This document shows, one piece after another, positions 25,062 to 34,444 of a stretch of DNA of 57,779 nt. Where the stretch lies: NCBI GenBank assembly GCA_947460575.1, contig CANHIJ010000006.1, positions 1-57,779 of the forward strand. The letters are read 5' to 3'. The DNA comes from Verrucomicrobiales bacterium. Lineage in GTDB: Bacteria > Verrucomicrobiota > Verrucomicrobiia > Verrucomicrobiales > V1-33. The translations under genes were made by a program, and so were the position numbers. The notes beneath the pieces are model-generated. The model ran no database searches, was not told where the DNA came from, and was given only the letters and a program-made list of their open reading frames with translations. Each line of letters opens with the position of its first letter. Position 1 is the first letter of the stretch.

Positions 25062-28000
25062 CGCAAGCTGACTCGCAGCCGAGTGTATTGGCGCAGCCCC
25101 GAAGTCCCCAGCGGCGCCGCCGCCCGCACCGTCACCCGCTCCGCCGGTCCCAAGTCCATTATATCCACCAGCTCCACCGCCGCTGGGATCCAAGCCCCCG
25201 CCTCCAGCGAGTCCGACTGCTCCACTTGATAGACCACATCCTCCGCAGCGAGGTTGCGCTGATAGGAGAAAGTGAGATACCTCCCCGGCACCGGGGGCGA
25301 CCCCACCTGGTATACCTCCGCTGAGCCGCGCCATGGGCCCGCCCCATCGGCAACCCAGGGATTCGTTCCCAGGGCATATTCCTGGAAGTGGTTTAAGCCA
25401 TCCCCGTCTGCATCGCCGTCATCGCGGTCGATCCCCTGGGCGGCCTTCCAAGAACGAAACGTCGCCGCGTCTCCCGCCGTCGGCGACCCACCCAGGGCCA
25501 CACTGCGCCGCCAGTTCTGCGGAAGCGCGGGATCCGGTCGGCTCGCCGGATTAAGCAATACCAGGCTGTGGCCCGATCCATCGGCCGCCGTCGGCCAGGG
25601 CGCGGCCTCGCCATAACTAAAGTCCACTACCACCGCGCCATCCGCCTGTTTGAGCGAAAGGCGCTCCCCATTGTTGTCCAGCGACCCCCCAAAGGAGCCC
25701 GCGATCATGGTATCGAAACCGTTCCCATAGCGCTTCCGAAAAGCTGCCAGATTTTCGCACACCACCACCCGACCACCCGGCGGGAGCAGCGTGGTGGAAT
25801 TCGCCACCTCCGCAAAATGGAAGTCGATGCCGTGGAAGAAATAGGCTCCTCGCAGGTCCACAGCCTGCGGGCCGACATTTTGCAACTCCATCCACTCGAA
25901 ATCCCCCGCATTCAGAAAGCCCGCCGCGATCTCCTCGGGACTCGCTGCCGCCGGGTGGTACATGATCTCGCTGACCACCACATTGGCGGCACTAGCCACC
26001 TGCGCGTTAACTAAAAAATCCTGCTGGTGCAGCGCGCTCCAGATCCCCGAGGCATCGCGCACCCGCGCCCGCACCGTGGCCACGCCCTCCGGCAAATACA
26101 ACTTGCTCCCGCCAATCGCGCGCGTGGCGCCCAGCCGACAGTCGAAGCTGATATCGCTCGAGGTCCCATTCGCCTGGTGAATTTCCACCGCCACGGTGTT
26201 CGTCCCCACCCGCAACCGGGCCAGCGGCAAATCGCCAAAGGTAAGGAAATTTTGCCCGTCGTCTCCGGCATTGGCCTGGGAATAGGCCAAGTGCGAAGGT
26301 TCCCCCGCCGCCATGTTGTCGCGCACCAGTTCCGCCCCATTCAAATACACCACCGCCCCGTCGTCGCGCTTGAGATTCAATGTCAAGTTAGACAAGCCCG
26401 CCAAATCTGCCGCGCTGGCCACCTCAAAAGTGCTGAGGAAGTAAGTCGTGGGATATTTGCTATTCCCATTTAAACCGTAACTGACCGCAGGGGGGTTCTC
26501 ATCGCCGTCGCCGTAGCCCAATTGCCCCGCCTGCGGCCCTTTCCATCCGCTCGCCACAAAGCCCGGCTGCCGCCAGGCGGTGCCCTGGTTGCTCCCGTCG
26601 TCGAGGTAGCGCCACTGCGTGCCCGTCGGCCCATCGACCACAAAGCTCACGCGAGCCTCAATGCCGCCAAGGTACGCCTGCGCCGAAGGGTCAAGCCCCC
26701 CGCCCACCTGCCGGGGGTCCACCCCGTTGACCGTATAATAAATCGAGCTACTGCCGGAGGTTAGGGTCAGGGGAGTATCCGCCGCCAACTCCCCCCCCGC
26801 CTGACTCATCGTCGGCGCCGCTACCGCGGGGTACAGACCCGCCCCTTGCAGCAAAGGCAGCAACTGGGCGCTGCGCCCGCTAAACCACCCCAATGTCGCA
26901 TTGGCCGCCCCGCGCCAAGTATTGGCCGTAAGCGGCGGCTCGGTCTTCGAATCCCCCCAGCGGGCCGACTCCGCGATGATAGCGCTCTCCACCGTGGCCG
27001 CCCGACTCGCCCATCTGGCCTGGTTGCGCGCCGTTTGCAACACCCCTCGCGGCGAAATGAGATGCCGGTGCACCCGGTCCGCAAAGCGCATCCGGTATTC
27101 CGCATTGGGTGCCAAATCCTGGTGCAAAAATTGCGGATTCGACTTCGCTAGGGTATTCCAACTCCCACTCGTCGGATTGTTGAACGGCCCCACTCGGTCG
27201 TTCGCCGCGGCCCCCGCATTCAGGCTGTGCTCGCCGTCGTGCTGAATGTGCAAAAACCCGCGCCCCCCGCGCCGATCCCGCAGCGAATAGAAATTATTTG
27301 GGCTGTCGTTGCCCAAAAATGCCGACAGCGGCGAGTCCGTATTGCCCGAAAAAAAGACGATCAGCATGTCGTCGATCAGGTTGTCTACATCCAACAGCAC
27401 CGGGTCCGCGGTCGCCGTGACCCCATCGGCCGCCCGCCCCATCATCCTGAAATACGCCTGATTCTTCTGCGCCTGGCTGGTGGTCGCCGGGCCGTACGGC
27501 GCGGTCGGGGATTGATTTGAATTGATAAAATAGCACGCCCGCGATTGATTCCACAAGTCCGTCCAGGCCTGGAGGTCCCCCGCCGTCGGATTGATCACAT
27601 AGCCCGCCGAGGTCTCCACTTTGACCACGTCGTAGTCCTCATCGCGCCCCCCAAAATACCGCGCCGCATAGTTCGCCTCCGCCCGCTCCTCAATTTGGTA
27701 TAGGCCCCAGTATAAGCCATTCAAATACAGGTGCACAAAGCGGCCCCGCGCCGACGGTTGCTTCATGGCCAACTGGGTGTCCCGGCACCACAGCTCCCGC
27801 AGAAAAGTGTTGGAGCCATCCCCCCCAAACGACCAGGAATAATTTTGCGCCGTCTGCAGGTCAAATTTATCAAAAGTGGTCGCCGCCGAATCGTCGCCCG
27901 GGTAGAGCGGATAGTCTAACTGCCCGGCCCCGTAGTCCGAGCGAAACAAAATGCGAAAGGCGTGCTTGGGATTGTCCGAAGAACGCGAATAGCCGCCCCG

Positions 28001-30265
28001 CACGCGCAGGCCACAGTTCTCTTGAAAACCCTGCGCTGGGGTGTTGGGATCGTTTAACATCTCAATGCTGGCCTCCCGCTCCCAGGCAAAGCCATCCTCT
28101 CCCGCGTGGTTGTAGATCCCCGTCGCCGGATCCACCAGGCTGGCCACCGGCACGCTGACGCACACGCTGGGAATCGCCTGCAGGGCCGCTACCACCTGCG
28201 CCACCCCGCCCACCGAGGGGTCGCTGGCGTTGACAATGGCGGGGTCCATGCCGTAGTCGAATTCCTGGCCGTTTGAGAAATACTTATCAGGCCCAGCACC
28301 GCCCGGCCACGCCGCACTGGGCGGGGTGCCCGCCTGCTTCACCACTTCACCCAAAAATAGGTAAGTGTTGGTGTCAGTATTGGTAGAGTCATAGCCCGCC
28401 TTGAACGCCGCCACCCGGACCACCCGCGTACTCGGAATGGCAATGAGGGCGGTGGGCGGGCTCAGTCCATCTGGCGGGGCCACCAGGATCCCGTTGGTTT
28501 CGCTGGGCTTAGAACCGTCTAGCGTATAGCGCAGCGACGCCCCCGCGGTGCTCGTCGTAACCGCGAGCGTAAAAGGCGCCGCATAGAGTCCCCGCTTATG
28601 GCTGAAAGTCGTATCCGCCACCATCCCCAGCGAAGTCGGCGTCGTGTTCAGGCTTCCCGGCGTCGCCTGCTTGAAAAAATACGGCCCGCCCGGCCGCCGC
28701 GCCCCTCCCGTTAGGCTCGGCAAAGCCAAAAATGAGCTGTCGCTGGCCGCCACGTTCAGGGCGTGCACTGCCAGCTTATTGCTCCCCACCACCAGGGCCG
28801 CCTTGAAAGCGGTGACGTTGAAATATTCCGGGGCCAGCGACACCGCAGCCTCGCGGCTGGCCGTTGCCACCGCGTTCCACCCCGGCACCGCCGGAGCATT
28901 GCGGGCCGCAATCGGCGTCCCGTTGAGATAGGCGACAAAGCCATCGTTGTAGCTCATCCCCAGGTTGAGCGCGCTAAGGCCGCCAATCGCCTCCTCGCTA
29001 GCGAGGGTGAAACTGGAGCGCAAATAACAGGAAGTCCGCACGTTCAGCATTGCCGCCTGCACATTGGTGGCGATCACCGCCCCACTCCCCGCGCTGCTCC
29101 CGTCGGGCAACGTCGCCACCGCCAGTCCGCCTGCGGCGGTGTCCCCCAGCAGGCGAAACCCCCCATTGAACGCGCCATGGCTCCCGCTCTGGGCAAACAA
29201 CTCCACTTCATCCCCCCCGTAGTTCTCAAAAAACACATACTCAAACTTGTGCGCTCCCGCGCTCAGCGAGCCCACCGTCTTAAAAAAACTCTGCGGCCCA
29301 TGCCCGGTGTCGTCGCTGATCAGGGTCTCCCCGGCATCGCTAAAATCACCGTCGCCATTGATGTCCAGGCGCAAGCGCGAGCCGTCGTCCGAATTGACCC
29401 CAAAGGTCCACGCCCCCGCCGCCGGAATCGTCACATACCCACTGGCCCGCAGCCCATGGGTCTCTCCCGGCAGCGCAAAGGGCACATTGCCCGCCGGAAA
29501 AACCCCGTCCGCGCCGTCGCCCAAAAAATTGATGACCCGCCGGATCTGAGTTTGACTCACCAGGCTAGGCGGATTGGGCGCGCCTGCCAGGGCCGCGTCC
29601 AGCTTCGCGAGGGTCCCCAAATCGGCGTTGGTCTGCACCTCCTTCACCGTCATCCCCGGCACCAGTAGACCAAACCCTAGCCCGGTGGCCCCACTCGCCC
29701 AAGCCGCGTCGTCAAACCCCGGCGCCGTCCAAGTCGCCACCTCCAAAGCCCCGCTCGCTGGGATCAAGTACTTGGCGGTCTGCCCCGCCGCCACCAGCGT
29801 GCTCGCCGAAAACGCCACCCCGTAGCTCACATCCTTTTGCTGCGCGGGATAGGTTGGCGCAAAAACCGTCGCCAACGTCCCGTCCGGCGCGCTCAGCGCC
29901 AAATACTCGCCCCCTGCCGCCAGCGAAAAATTGGTGTGCAGCGGCCCCGCCGGATTGGTCCGATGCTTCCCCGACGCGAACACCAGACGAAACTCTCCCG
30001 GTTGCAGCGTTACCGCCGGAAAAACCCACTTCCCCAGATTCGCCGCGCTATCGCTCAGGCGCCACCCCGCCAAATCAACCGCCACCGCATCGGGATTGTG
30101 TATCTCCACCCAATCCACCCTAGCCCCATCTTCGTCGACCAAACCCGTCTCGTTATCGGCCATAAACTCAGATATGATCGGAGCCCCCCGCAGCCCGGAC
30201 TCCGGCACCAGGCAAAGGACGCCGCCCATCCAGGCCGCTAGACAATAGGTTCGTGAAGTCATCAT
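25058..30265 (-). CDS. Giant exported lamin-tail / PA14-like / CotH-kinase protein
   Basis: 1735 residues from the tandem ATG at 30265 (MMTSRTYCLAAWMGGVLCLV, a signal peptide). Domains in order, with rough positions: lamin tail domain (30-145, ISEFMADNETGLVDEDG); PA14-like lectin domain (245-375, AGAWTFGVNSDDGSRLRLD); chitobiase/FN3-like module (about 570-640, LRYTLDGSKPSETNG); CotH kinase-like domain (about 690-1000, GLRVRGGYSRSSDNPKHAFR, FVHLYLNGLYWGLYQIEER); a second chitobiase-type repeat; a second lamin tail domain (about 1480-1590, VVVSEIMYHPAA); and a Ca-binding-like DADGDGLNHFQEYALGTNP segment. CotH proteins can phosphorylate secreted proteins, but activity is not shown for such bacterial giants. 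A cell-surface or secreted role is likely. Confidence 0.9.
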   Translation of the reverse strand: MMTSRTYCLAAWMGGVLCLVPESGLRGAPIISEFMADNETGLVDEDGARVDWVEIHNPDAVAVDLAGWRLSDSAANLGKWVFPAVTLQPGEFRLVFASGKHRTNPAGPLHTNFSLAAGGEYLALSAPDGTLATVFAPTYPAQQKDVSYGVAFSASTLVAAGQTAKYLIPASGALEVATWTAPGFDDAAWASGATGLGFGLLVPGMTVKEVQTNADLGTLAKLDAALAGAPNPPSLVSQTQIRRVINFLGDGADGVFPAGNVPFALPGETHGLRASGYVTIPAAGAWTFGVNSDDGSRLRLDINGDGDFSDAGETLISDDTGHGPQSFFKTVGSLSAGAHKFEYVFFENYGGDEVELFAQSGSHGAFNGGFRLLGDTAAGGLAVATLPDGSSAGSGAVIATNVQAAMLNVRTSCYLRSSFTLASEEAIGGLSALNLGMSYNDGFVAYLNGTPIAARNAPAVPGWNAVATASREAAVSLAPEYFNVTAFKAALVVGSNKLAVHALNVAASDSSFLALPSLTGGARRPGGPYFFKQATPGSLNTTPTSLGMVADTTFSHKRGLYAAPFTLAVTTSTAGASLRYTLDGSKPSETNGILVAPPDGLSPPTALIAIPSTRVVRVAAFKAGYDSTNTDTNTYLFLGEVVKQAGTPPSAAWPGGAGPDKYFSNGQEFDYGMDPAIVNASDPSVGGVAQVVAALQAIPSVCVSVPVASLVDPATGIYNHAGEDGFAWEREASIEMLNDPNTPAQGFQENCGLRVRGGYSRSSDNPKHAFRILFRSDYGAGQLDYPLYPGDDSAATTFDKFDLQTAQNYSWSFGGDGSNTFLRELWCRDTQLAMKQPSARGRFVHLYLNGLYWGLYQIEERAEANYAARYFGGRDEDYDVVKVETSAGYVINPTAGDLQAWTDLWNQSRACYFINSNQSPTAPYGPATTSQAQKNQAYFRMMGRAADGVTATADPVLLDVDNLIDDMLIVFFSGNTDSPLSAFLGNDSPNNFYSLRDRRGGRGFLHIQHDGEHSLNAGAAANDRVGPFNNPTSGSWNTLAKSNPQFLHQDLAPNAEYRMRFADRVHRHLISPRGVLQTARNQARWASRAATVESAIIAESARWGDSKTEPPLTANTWRGAANATLGWFSGRSAQLLPLLQGAGLYPAVAAPTMSQAGGELAADTPLTLTSGSSSIYYTVNGVDPRQVGGGLDPSAQAYLGGIEARVSFVVDGPTGTQWRYLDDGSNQGTAWRQPGFVASGWKGPQAGQLGYGDGDENPPAVSYGLNGNSKYPTTYFLSTFEVASAADLAGLSNLTLNLKRDDGAVVYLNGAELVRDNMAAGEPSHLAYSQANAGDDGQNFLTFGDLPLARLRVGTNTVAVEIHQANGTSSDISFDCRLGATRAIGGSKLYLPEGVATVRARVRDASGIWSALHQQDFLVNAQVASAANVVVSEIMYHPAAASPEEIAAGFLNAGDFEWMELQNVGPQAVDLRGAYFFHGIDFHFAEVANSTTLLPPGGRVVVCENLAAFRKRYGNGFDTMIAGSFGGSLDNNGERLSLKQADGAVVVDFSYGEAAPWPTAADGSGHSLVLLNPASRPDPALPQNWRRSVALGGSPTAGDAATFRSWKAAQGIDRDDGDADGDGLNHFQEYALGTNPWVADGAGPWRGSAEVYQVGSPPVPGRYLTFSYQRNLAAEDVVYQVEQSDSLEAGAWIPAAVELVDIMDLGPAERVTVRAAAPLGTSGLRQYTRLRVSLR

Positions 30266-30451
30266 AAAATGGCGCGCCATCCGCCGACGCAGTGCAGACG
30301 ATGCACCCCGCGGCGGCGGTTCGGCCCCCACTAGGACGCATTTCAAGCCCAAGTGCAACAATCCCGTCACCTCCGTCGCCCATTCCTCCGGCGCTTCCGC
30401 CCTCCCCAGATCGCCCTTGCGCCCGCGGCCCCGTCCTCCCCTCCTTGGAAG

Positions 30452-31363
30452 ATGGAAATCTACGTCCTCCAGGATGGCGCCCGGCGCGGCCCCTTCCTCC
30501 CCTTCAAGCTGCGTGAACTCATGGAGGATCGCTCCATCCTCCCCTCCGACCCCGGCTGGATTGAGGGCATGGAGGCCTGGGCTCCCCTAGAATCCATCGA
30601 AGCCCTCAGCTCCTGGATGCCCCGCCCGCCCCAAGAGCCTCCTCCGCTTCCTTCCCCTAGCCAAGGGGCGCAGCCCCCCGCCTCTCCCAGTACGAGCGCA
30701 ACTTCCGCCGAAGGCAGTGCCCGCCGCCAGCGCGCCTGGCTGCGCTGGTTCGCCCGCACCGTGGACGAAATGCTCTGGTTCGCCCTCCTTTGGTCCATCG
30801 GCCTCGCCGCGGGCTGGCTCGACCTCTGGGATTTTGTCTTCCGCCACCCCGTCCTCCTCTTTGGGCCACCGGCGCTGTGGATTCCCCTAGAAGCCTTCCT
30901 CCTCAGCCGCTGGAGCACCACTCCAGGAAAATGGCTCCTCGGCATGCGCGTCGCCGACGCCGACGGGCAACCCCTCTCTTTCCCAGCAGCCCTCAAGCGC
31001 TCCGTCCTCGTCCTCTGCACTGGCAACGGCTTCGGCCTCCCCTTCATGCTCCTCCTTCCCATGCTCCAAGCGGCCATGTCTTGGACCCTCTACCGCCGCA
31101 CTGGCAGCACCCTTTGGGACCGCGCCTCCGCTTCTCAAGTCGAGCACGCTCCGCCCCCTTCCCTCGGCCTCATCGCCATTGGCGCCACCCTCCTCTCTTG
31201 GGTCGCCCTGGGCACTTGGATTTCCCTTGCACTACCACTTCCGCCCGACTTTCCGCCGGAGCAGCGCCAGCCCATTCAGGAAATTCGCCAGCAGTTTCAA
31301 AACAGCTGGAATCAACTGCACTCTTCTCCCCCAGCCCCTAAAAAATCGCCCGCGGCCGCCTAG
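30452..31363 (+). CDS. GYF_2-RDD membrane protein
   Basis: 303 residues from the ATG at 30452. The N terminus is a GYF_2 domain (1-50: MEIYVLQDGARRGPF, WIEGMEAWAPLESI), a small peptide-binding module. A Pro/Ser linker follows, and then an RDD domain (about 95-240: WFARTVDEMLWFALLW, STTPGKWLLGMRVADADG) with several membrane helices. GYF_2-RDD pairs are frequent in Planctomycetota and Verrucomicrobiota. RDD proteins have been linked to transport or stress in other bacteria, but no specific role can be assigned. The last 26 bp overlap the convergent small gene. Confidence 0.85.
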   Translation: MEIYVLQDGARRGPFLPFKLRELMEDRSILPSDPGWIEGMEAWAPLESIEALSSWMPRPPQEPPPLPSPSQGAQPPASPSTSATSAEGSARRQRAWLRWFARTVDEMLWFALLWSIGLAAGWLDLWDFVFRHPVLLFGPPALWIPLEAFLLSRWSTTPGKWLLGMRVADADGQPLSFPAALKRSVLVLCTGNGFGLPFMLLLPMLQAAMSWTLYRRTGSTLWDRASASQVEHAPPPSLGLIAIGATLLSWVALGTWISLALPLPPDFPPEQRQPIQEIRQQFQNSWNQLHSSPPAPKKSPAAA

Positions 31364-31658
31364 CCACCTCATTCCCATGGGCCTCGCGCCCCTCCCTGCG
31401 GGGCCGCTTCTCCTCCTCCAGCGGGCGGAATCTCCAATAGCAAAAACCAGCGCCGCCAGGCCCGCGGCAGGGCAGCTCCGCGAGGCGAACGCAGTGCACC
31501 GGGCGCCCGCTCCCGTACTCCTGGCCCACCAGGGACTCGCTCACCGTATACACCTGACCCGCCTTCGGCACTTCCGCAAAGGACTGATATACCGCCGCCG
31601 CAAAATCATCAAAAAGGCATACGACCTTGTGGCCGACGACGGGCGGAATGGCTATCAT
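31338..31658 (-). CDS. Small conserved-looking hypothetical protein (SH3-like barrel?)
   Basis: 106 residues; function not recognised. The core reads VVCLFDDFAAAVYQSF, VPKAGQVYTVSES, VHCVRLAEL and CYWRFRPLEE. That pattern (KGxxYTV ... hydrophobic xLxEL ... FRPL) resembles small beta-barrel proteins found in phages and proteobacteria. The C-terminal 26 residues after FRPL are charged, and their coding overlaps the end of the RDD gene on the other strand. It is a single-gene unit between the RDD and WYL genes. The stretch upstream (31659-31801) shows nothing else. Confidence 0.6.
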   Translation of the reverse strand: MIAIPPVVGHKVVCLFDDFAAAVYQSFAEVPKAGQVYTVSESLVGQEYGSGRPVHCVRLAELPCRGPGGAGFCYWRFRPLEEEKRPRREGREAHGNEVARRPRAIF

Positions 31659-31801
31659 TGATTGGAATAGTAAAGTGGATCACATCGCGGGGAGCCGCCT
31701 AGCCGCGCGCCAGGTAGCTTCTCTCAACTCCCTCACCTTAACGCAGGGGGTAGGACATTCGCGGGGTGACAAAGCCAAAAAATGGATTCATTTTGCCCCC
31801 A

Positions 31802-32851
31802 ATGCCCCCTCGCCTCTCCCCCCCGCGCTCCGGCGCCACTCGCCCCGCCCTCTGGCGAGTCATGGAAATCCACCACATCCTGCGCCGCGGCTCCTTCCCC
31901 AATTGCACCACCCTATCCAAATCCATCGAAGTCACCCCCAAAACCATTCAGCGCGACCTCAGCTTCATGCGCGACCAACTCGGCCTCCCCTTGGCCTACG
32001 ACCCCATCCAGCACGGCTTTTACTATACCCTCGCAGTTCACGATTTTCCCCTGCTGCACCTCTCCCGCCACGACCTGGTGGCCCTCTTCCTCGCCCGCCA
32101 TGCCCTCGCTCCCCTGCGCGGCACCCGCTTGGAGCAAATGCTCGGGGAGAGCTTCCGCAAAATCGCCGAGGCCTGCCCCGGCGAAGTTTCCCTCCAGTGG
32201 GAGGAACTGGAAACGGCCTTCTCTGTCAAAGCCGTCGGCGTCTTGGCCTCTGGCGTCAGCCTCCTCAGCAAACTTCTCGACGCGGTCATGAACCGGAGCA
32301 CCGCGAGCTTCCTCTACCACAAGCTGGGATCCACCGAGCCAGAGCGCCGCCAGGTCTACCCCTATCACCTCGGCCAGATCGAGCAGGGCTGGTATCTCCT
32401 CGCCTTTGACCCCCAGCGCCAAGCCATCCGCACCTTCGCCCTGCAGCGCATCAGCCAACTTCGCCTCCTCAAAACCCAGTTCATCCGCCCGGTCGACTTC
32501 AACGCCGCGGCCTACCTCGGCGGCGGCTTCGGAGTGTGGAACTACCCAAACCACTCCGCCCAGGGCTACCAAGTCTGCATCCGCTTCCACGGCTGGGCCG
32601 CCCGCGTCGTCGCCGAGCGCCAATGGCACGCCTCCCAGCAGGTCGTCCCCCTCGACCCCGCGGGACATACCATCGAATTCCGCGCCACCCTCTCCGGCCT
32701 CGAAGAAATCACCCGCTGGGTCCTCAGCTATGGCGGCCAGGCCCATGTCCTCGCCCCGGCCCAGCTCCAGCAGCGCGTCCGCGCCGAAGCCGCCAAAATG
32801 CTGGCCCACGGCGACTCCCCCGCCGCCCCCCCTACCCCTCCCAAAACCTAA
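31802..32851 (+). CDS. WYL-domain transcriptional regulator (YafY/DeoR-like)
   Basis: 349 residues from the ATG at 31802; a GTG at 31766 would add 12 residues. The N-terminal winged helix-turn-helix spans about 20-80 (LWRVMEIHHILRRGSFPNCT, VTPKTIQRDLSFMRD). A WYL domain (about 140-230) follows, with VYPYHLGQIEQGWYLLAFD and FALQRISQL, and then a WCX C-terminal extension. WYL proteins sense ligands, often nucleic acid or nucleotide signals, and are common regulators of defence and stress loci. No defence genes are adjacent, so the target is unknown. Confidence 0.87.
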   Translation: MPPRLSPPRSGATRPALWRVMEIHHILRRGSFPNCTTLSKSIEVTPKTIQRDLSFMRDQLGLPLAYDPIQHGFYYTLAVHDFPLLHLSRHDLVALFLARHALAPLRGTRLEQMLGESFRKIAEACPGEVSLQWEELETAFSVKAVGVLASGVSLLSKLLDAVMNRSTASFLYHKLGSTEPERRQVYPYHLGQIEQGWYLLAFDPQRQAIRTFALQRISQLRLLKTQFIRPVDFNAAAYLGGGFGVWNYPNHSAQGYQVCIRFHGWAARVVAERQWHASQQVVPLDPAGHTIEFRATLSGLEEITRWVLSYGGQAHVLAPAQLQQRVRAEAAKMLAHGDSPAAPPTPPKT

Positions 32852-32869
32852 GCATAAGCCACCCTCGCC

Positions 32870-34291
32870 TCACTCCCCCAAAGCCCACAAATAATCCCGC
32901 GTCCGCACGTATAACCGCTTGCCCACCAGCGCCGGCGTCGCCGCAATCGGACTATCTAACTTCACTTGCTGACACACCTTCAGACCCGCCCCCACCTCCG
33001 CGATCGTCACCACCCCGCGCAAAGAGCAAAAGCAAATCCGCCGCCCATCGCTAATCGGGGAAGCAAAGTAATCGCCCGCCCCCTCCGGCGCCAAGCGCTC
33101 CTTCTCAAACAACACCTTGCCACTAGCCGCCTCCGTGGCCGTCACCATGCCCCCCTCCTGCACCACCACTAGCTTGCCCTCCACCAGCACCGGAGAAGTC
33201 ACCTTGGCAATCCCCCGCTGATGCCGCCAGAGCAGGTGGGTATCGCTCAAATCTCCCCCCGCTCCCGCCGGGTCTCGCACCGCTAGCAACCCATAGTCAG
33301 CCCGCCGCAAATACGCCACGCAAGCCGCTACTTCCTCCTTCCCGACCCAACCGTCGCGGTCCCGATCAAAAAAATCAAACCCCCCGTCCTTCTGCAGCGG
33401 CACCGCCTCGGCCCGGCTCAGTCGACCGTCGCCGTCGATGTCCGCCGCCAACAATAGGGCCTCCATTTGCGCCGGCAATGCCGCCCCCCCACCCAGGCTG
33501 CGCGACATCAAATACAGCGCCCCCTCCCCCAGCACTGGGCTCGGGCAAACGCTCACCGCCTCCAGCCCGCCCACCGTCCAGCGCGCTGCGCCACTCGCTA
33601 GATCATAGCCCGTGGCCTGCAGATTTCCCGAAACCACCAAGTCCGCGCGATCCCCGCGCCGCCACACCACCGGACAGGTATAGTTGCTCACCGCCCCCGG
33701 CCGCTCGGTCCGCCACCGCGTCCGCCCGTCGCTCGGCTCTATTGATATCAGATAGGATTTTCCACCTTGCTGGTCTGCGCATAACAATAATTTTCCCTCG
33801 GCCAAAACCGGCGAAGTCCCGCTCCCATTGACCACAAACGGCGCCTCCAGGGGATGGCGCCACAATTCCTTTCCAGCGAGGTCCCAAGCCACCAGGCCAA
33901 AGCCAGGGAAATACCCCATGACCCGCTGCCCGTCGCACACCGGAGTTGCCGCCACCTCACTCCCCGTCGGATGCACTTGCCCCAAAGCCGCCCCCGGCAC
34001 CGACGCCTTCCATTGCTCCGCCCCCGTAGCCGCATCCAGGCACACCATCCCCGCCTGCCCGCCCTCCCAAACCGCCAAAAAAATTCGCCCCCCCACCACT
34101 ACCGGCGAAGCGTGCCCCGGCGACACCGCCACCTTCCAAAGCACCCCGTCCACCCCCAAATCCACCGGCAATCGCCCCCCCGCCGCCAAACCCTGCCCAT
34201 TGGGCCCGCGAAATTGCGGCCATCCCGCCGCTTCCCCAGACCACCCCACCCCAGGAAAAAATAATAGCCCAAACAGCAAACAGAGTTTCAT
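32870..34291 (-). CDS. PQQ-like beta-propeller protein with inserted EF-hand pair
   Basis: 473 residues from the ATG at 34291 (MKLCLLFGLLFFPGVG, signal peptide). The longer frame to 34384 has an Arg/Gly-rich, non-protein-like start. The body is a quinoprotein-alcohol-dehydrogenase-like eight-bladed propeller (WPQFRGPNGQG, VCLDAATGAEQWKASV, VAWDLAGKELWRHPL). Between blades, near residues 280-320, sit two EF-hand loops, DIDGDGRLSRAE and DRDRDGWVGKEE. Such PQQ-like proteins in PVC bacteria usually lack bound PQQ and serve as exported scaffolds. The stop lies 18 bp from the convergent WYL gene stop. Confidence 0.87.
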   Translation of the reverse strand: MKLCLLFGLLFFPGVGWSGEAAGWPQFRGPNGQGLAAGGRLPVDLGVDGVLWKVAVSPGHASPVVVGGRIFLAVWEGGQAGMVCLDAATGAEQWKASVPGAALGQVHPTGSEVAATPVCDGQRVMGYFPGFGLVAWDLAGKELWRHPLEAPFVVNGSGTSPVLAEGKLLLCADQQGGKSYLISIEPSDGRTRWRTERPGAVSNYTCPVVWRRGDRADLVVSGNLQATGYDLASGAARWTVGGLEAVSVCPSPVLGEGALYLMSRSLGGGAALPAQMEALLLAADIDGDGRLSRAEAVPLQKDGGFDFFDRDRDGWVGKEEVAACVAYLRRADYGLLAVRDPAGAGGDLSDTHLLWRHQRGIAKVTSPVLVEGKLVVVQEGGMVTATEAASGKVLFEKERLAPEGAGDYFASPISDGRRICFCSLRGVVTIAEVGAGLKVCQQVKLDSPIAATPALVGKRLYVRTRDYLWALGE

Positions 34292-34403
34292 AATTAGAGA
34301 GATGTCCCGGCGGCCACGCCGCCGGTCCCTTCTCTTTCGACCCCCACCCCGCCCCCCCAAAGCCATTTTTTCACAATTCGGCACCGCCCGCCTCCCTCAC
34401 AAT

Positions 34404-34415
34404 ACTGTCGACAGT
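34404..34415. promoter_or_regulatory. Perfect 12-bp palindrome, candidate GntR/FCD operator
   Basis: ACTGTCGACAGT is fully self-complementary and is centred 35 bp upstream of the GntR regulator start. FCD-type GntR regulators commonly bind short TTGT..ACAA-like palindromes near their own promoters, so autoregulation of the GntR-PSD1-DUF1501 operon is plausible. This is a prediction from position and symmetry only. Confidence 0.5.
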
Positions 34416-34444
34416 CGGCCGCAATTCCTCTATGCACAGGCCGC

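Noticed and set aside
28763..29668. 301-residue open frame on the plus strand inside the CotH gene
   Set aside because: Arg/Pro/His-rich antisense shadow of a clearly coding gene.
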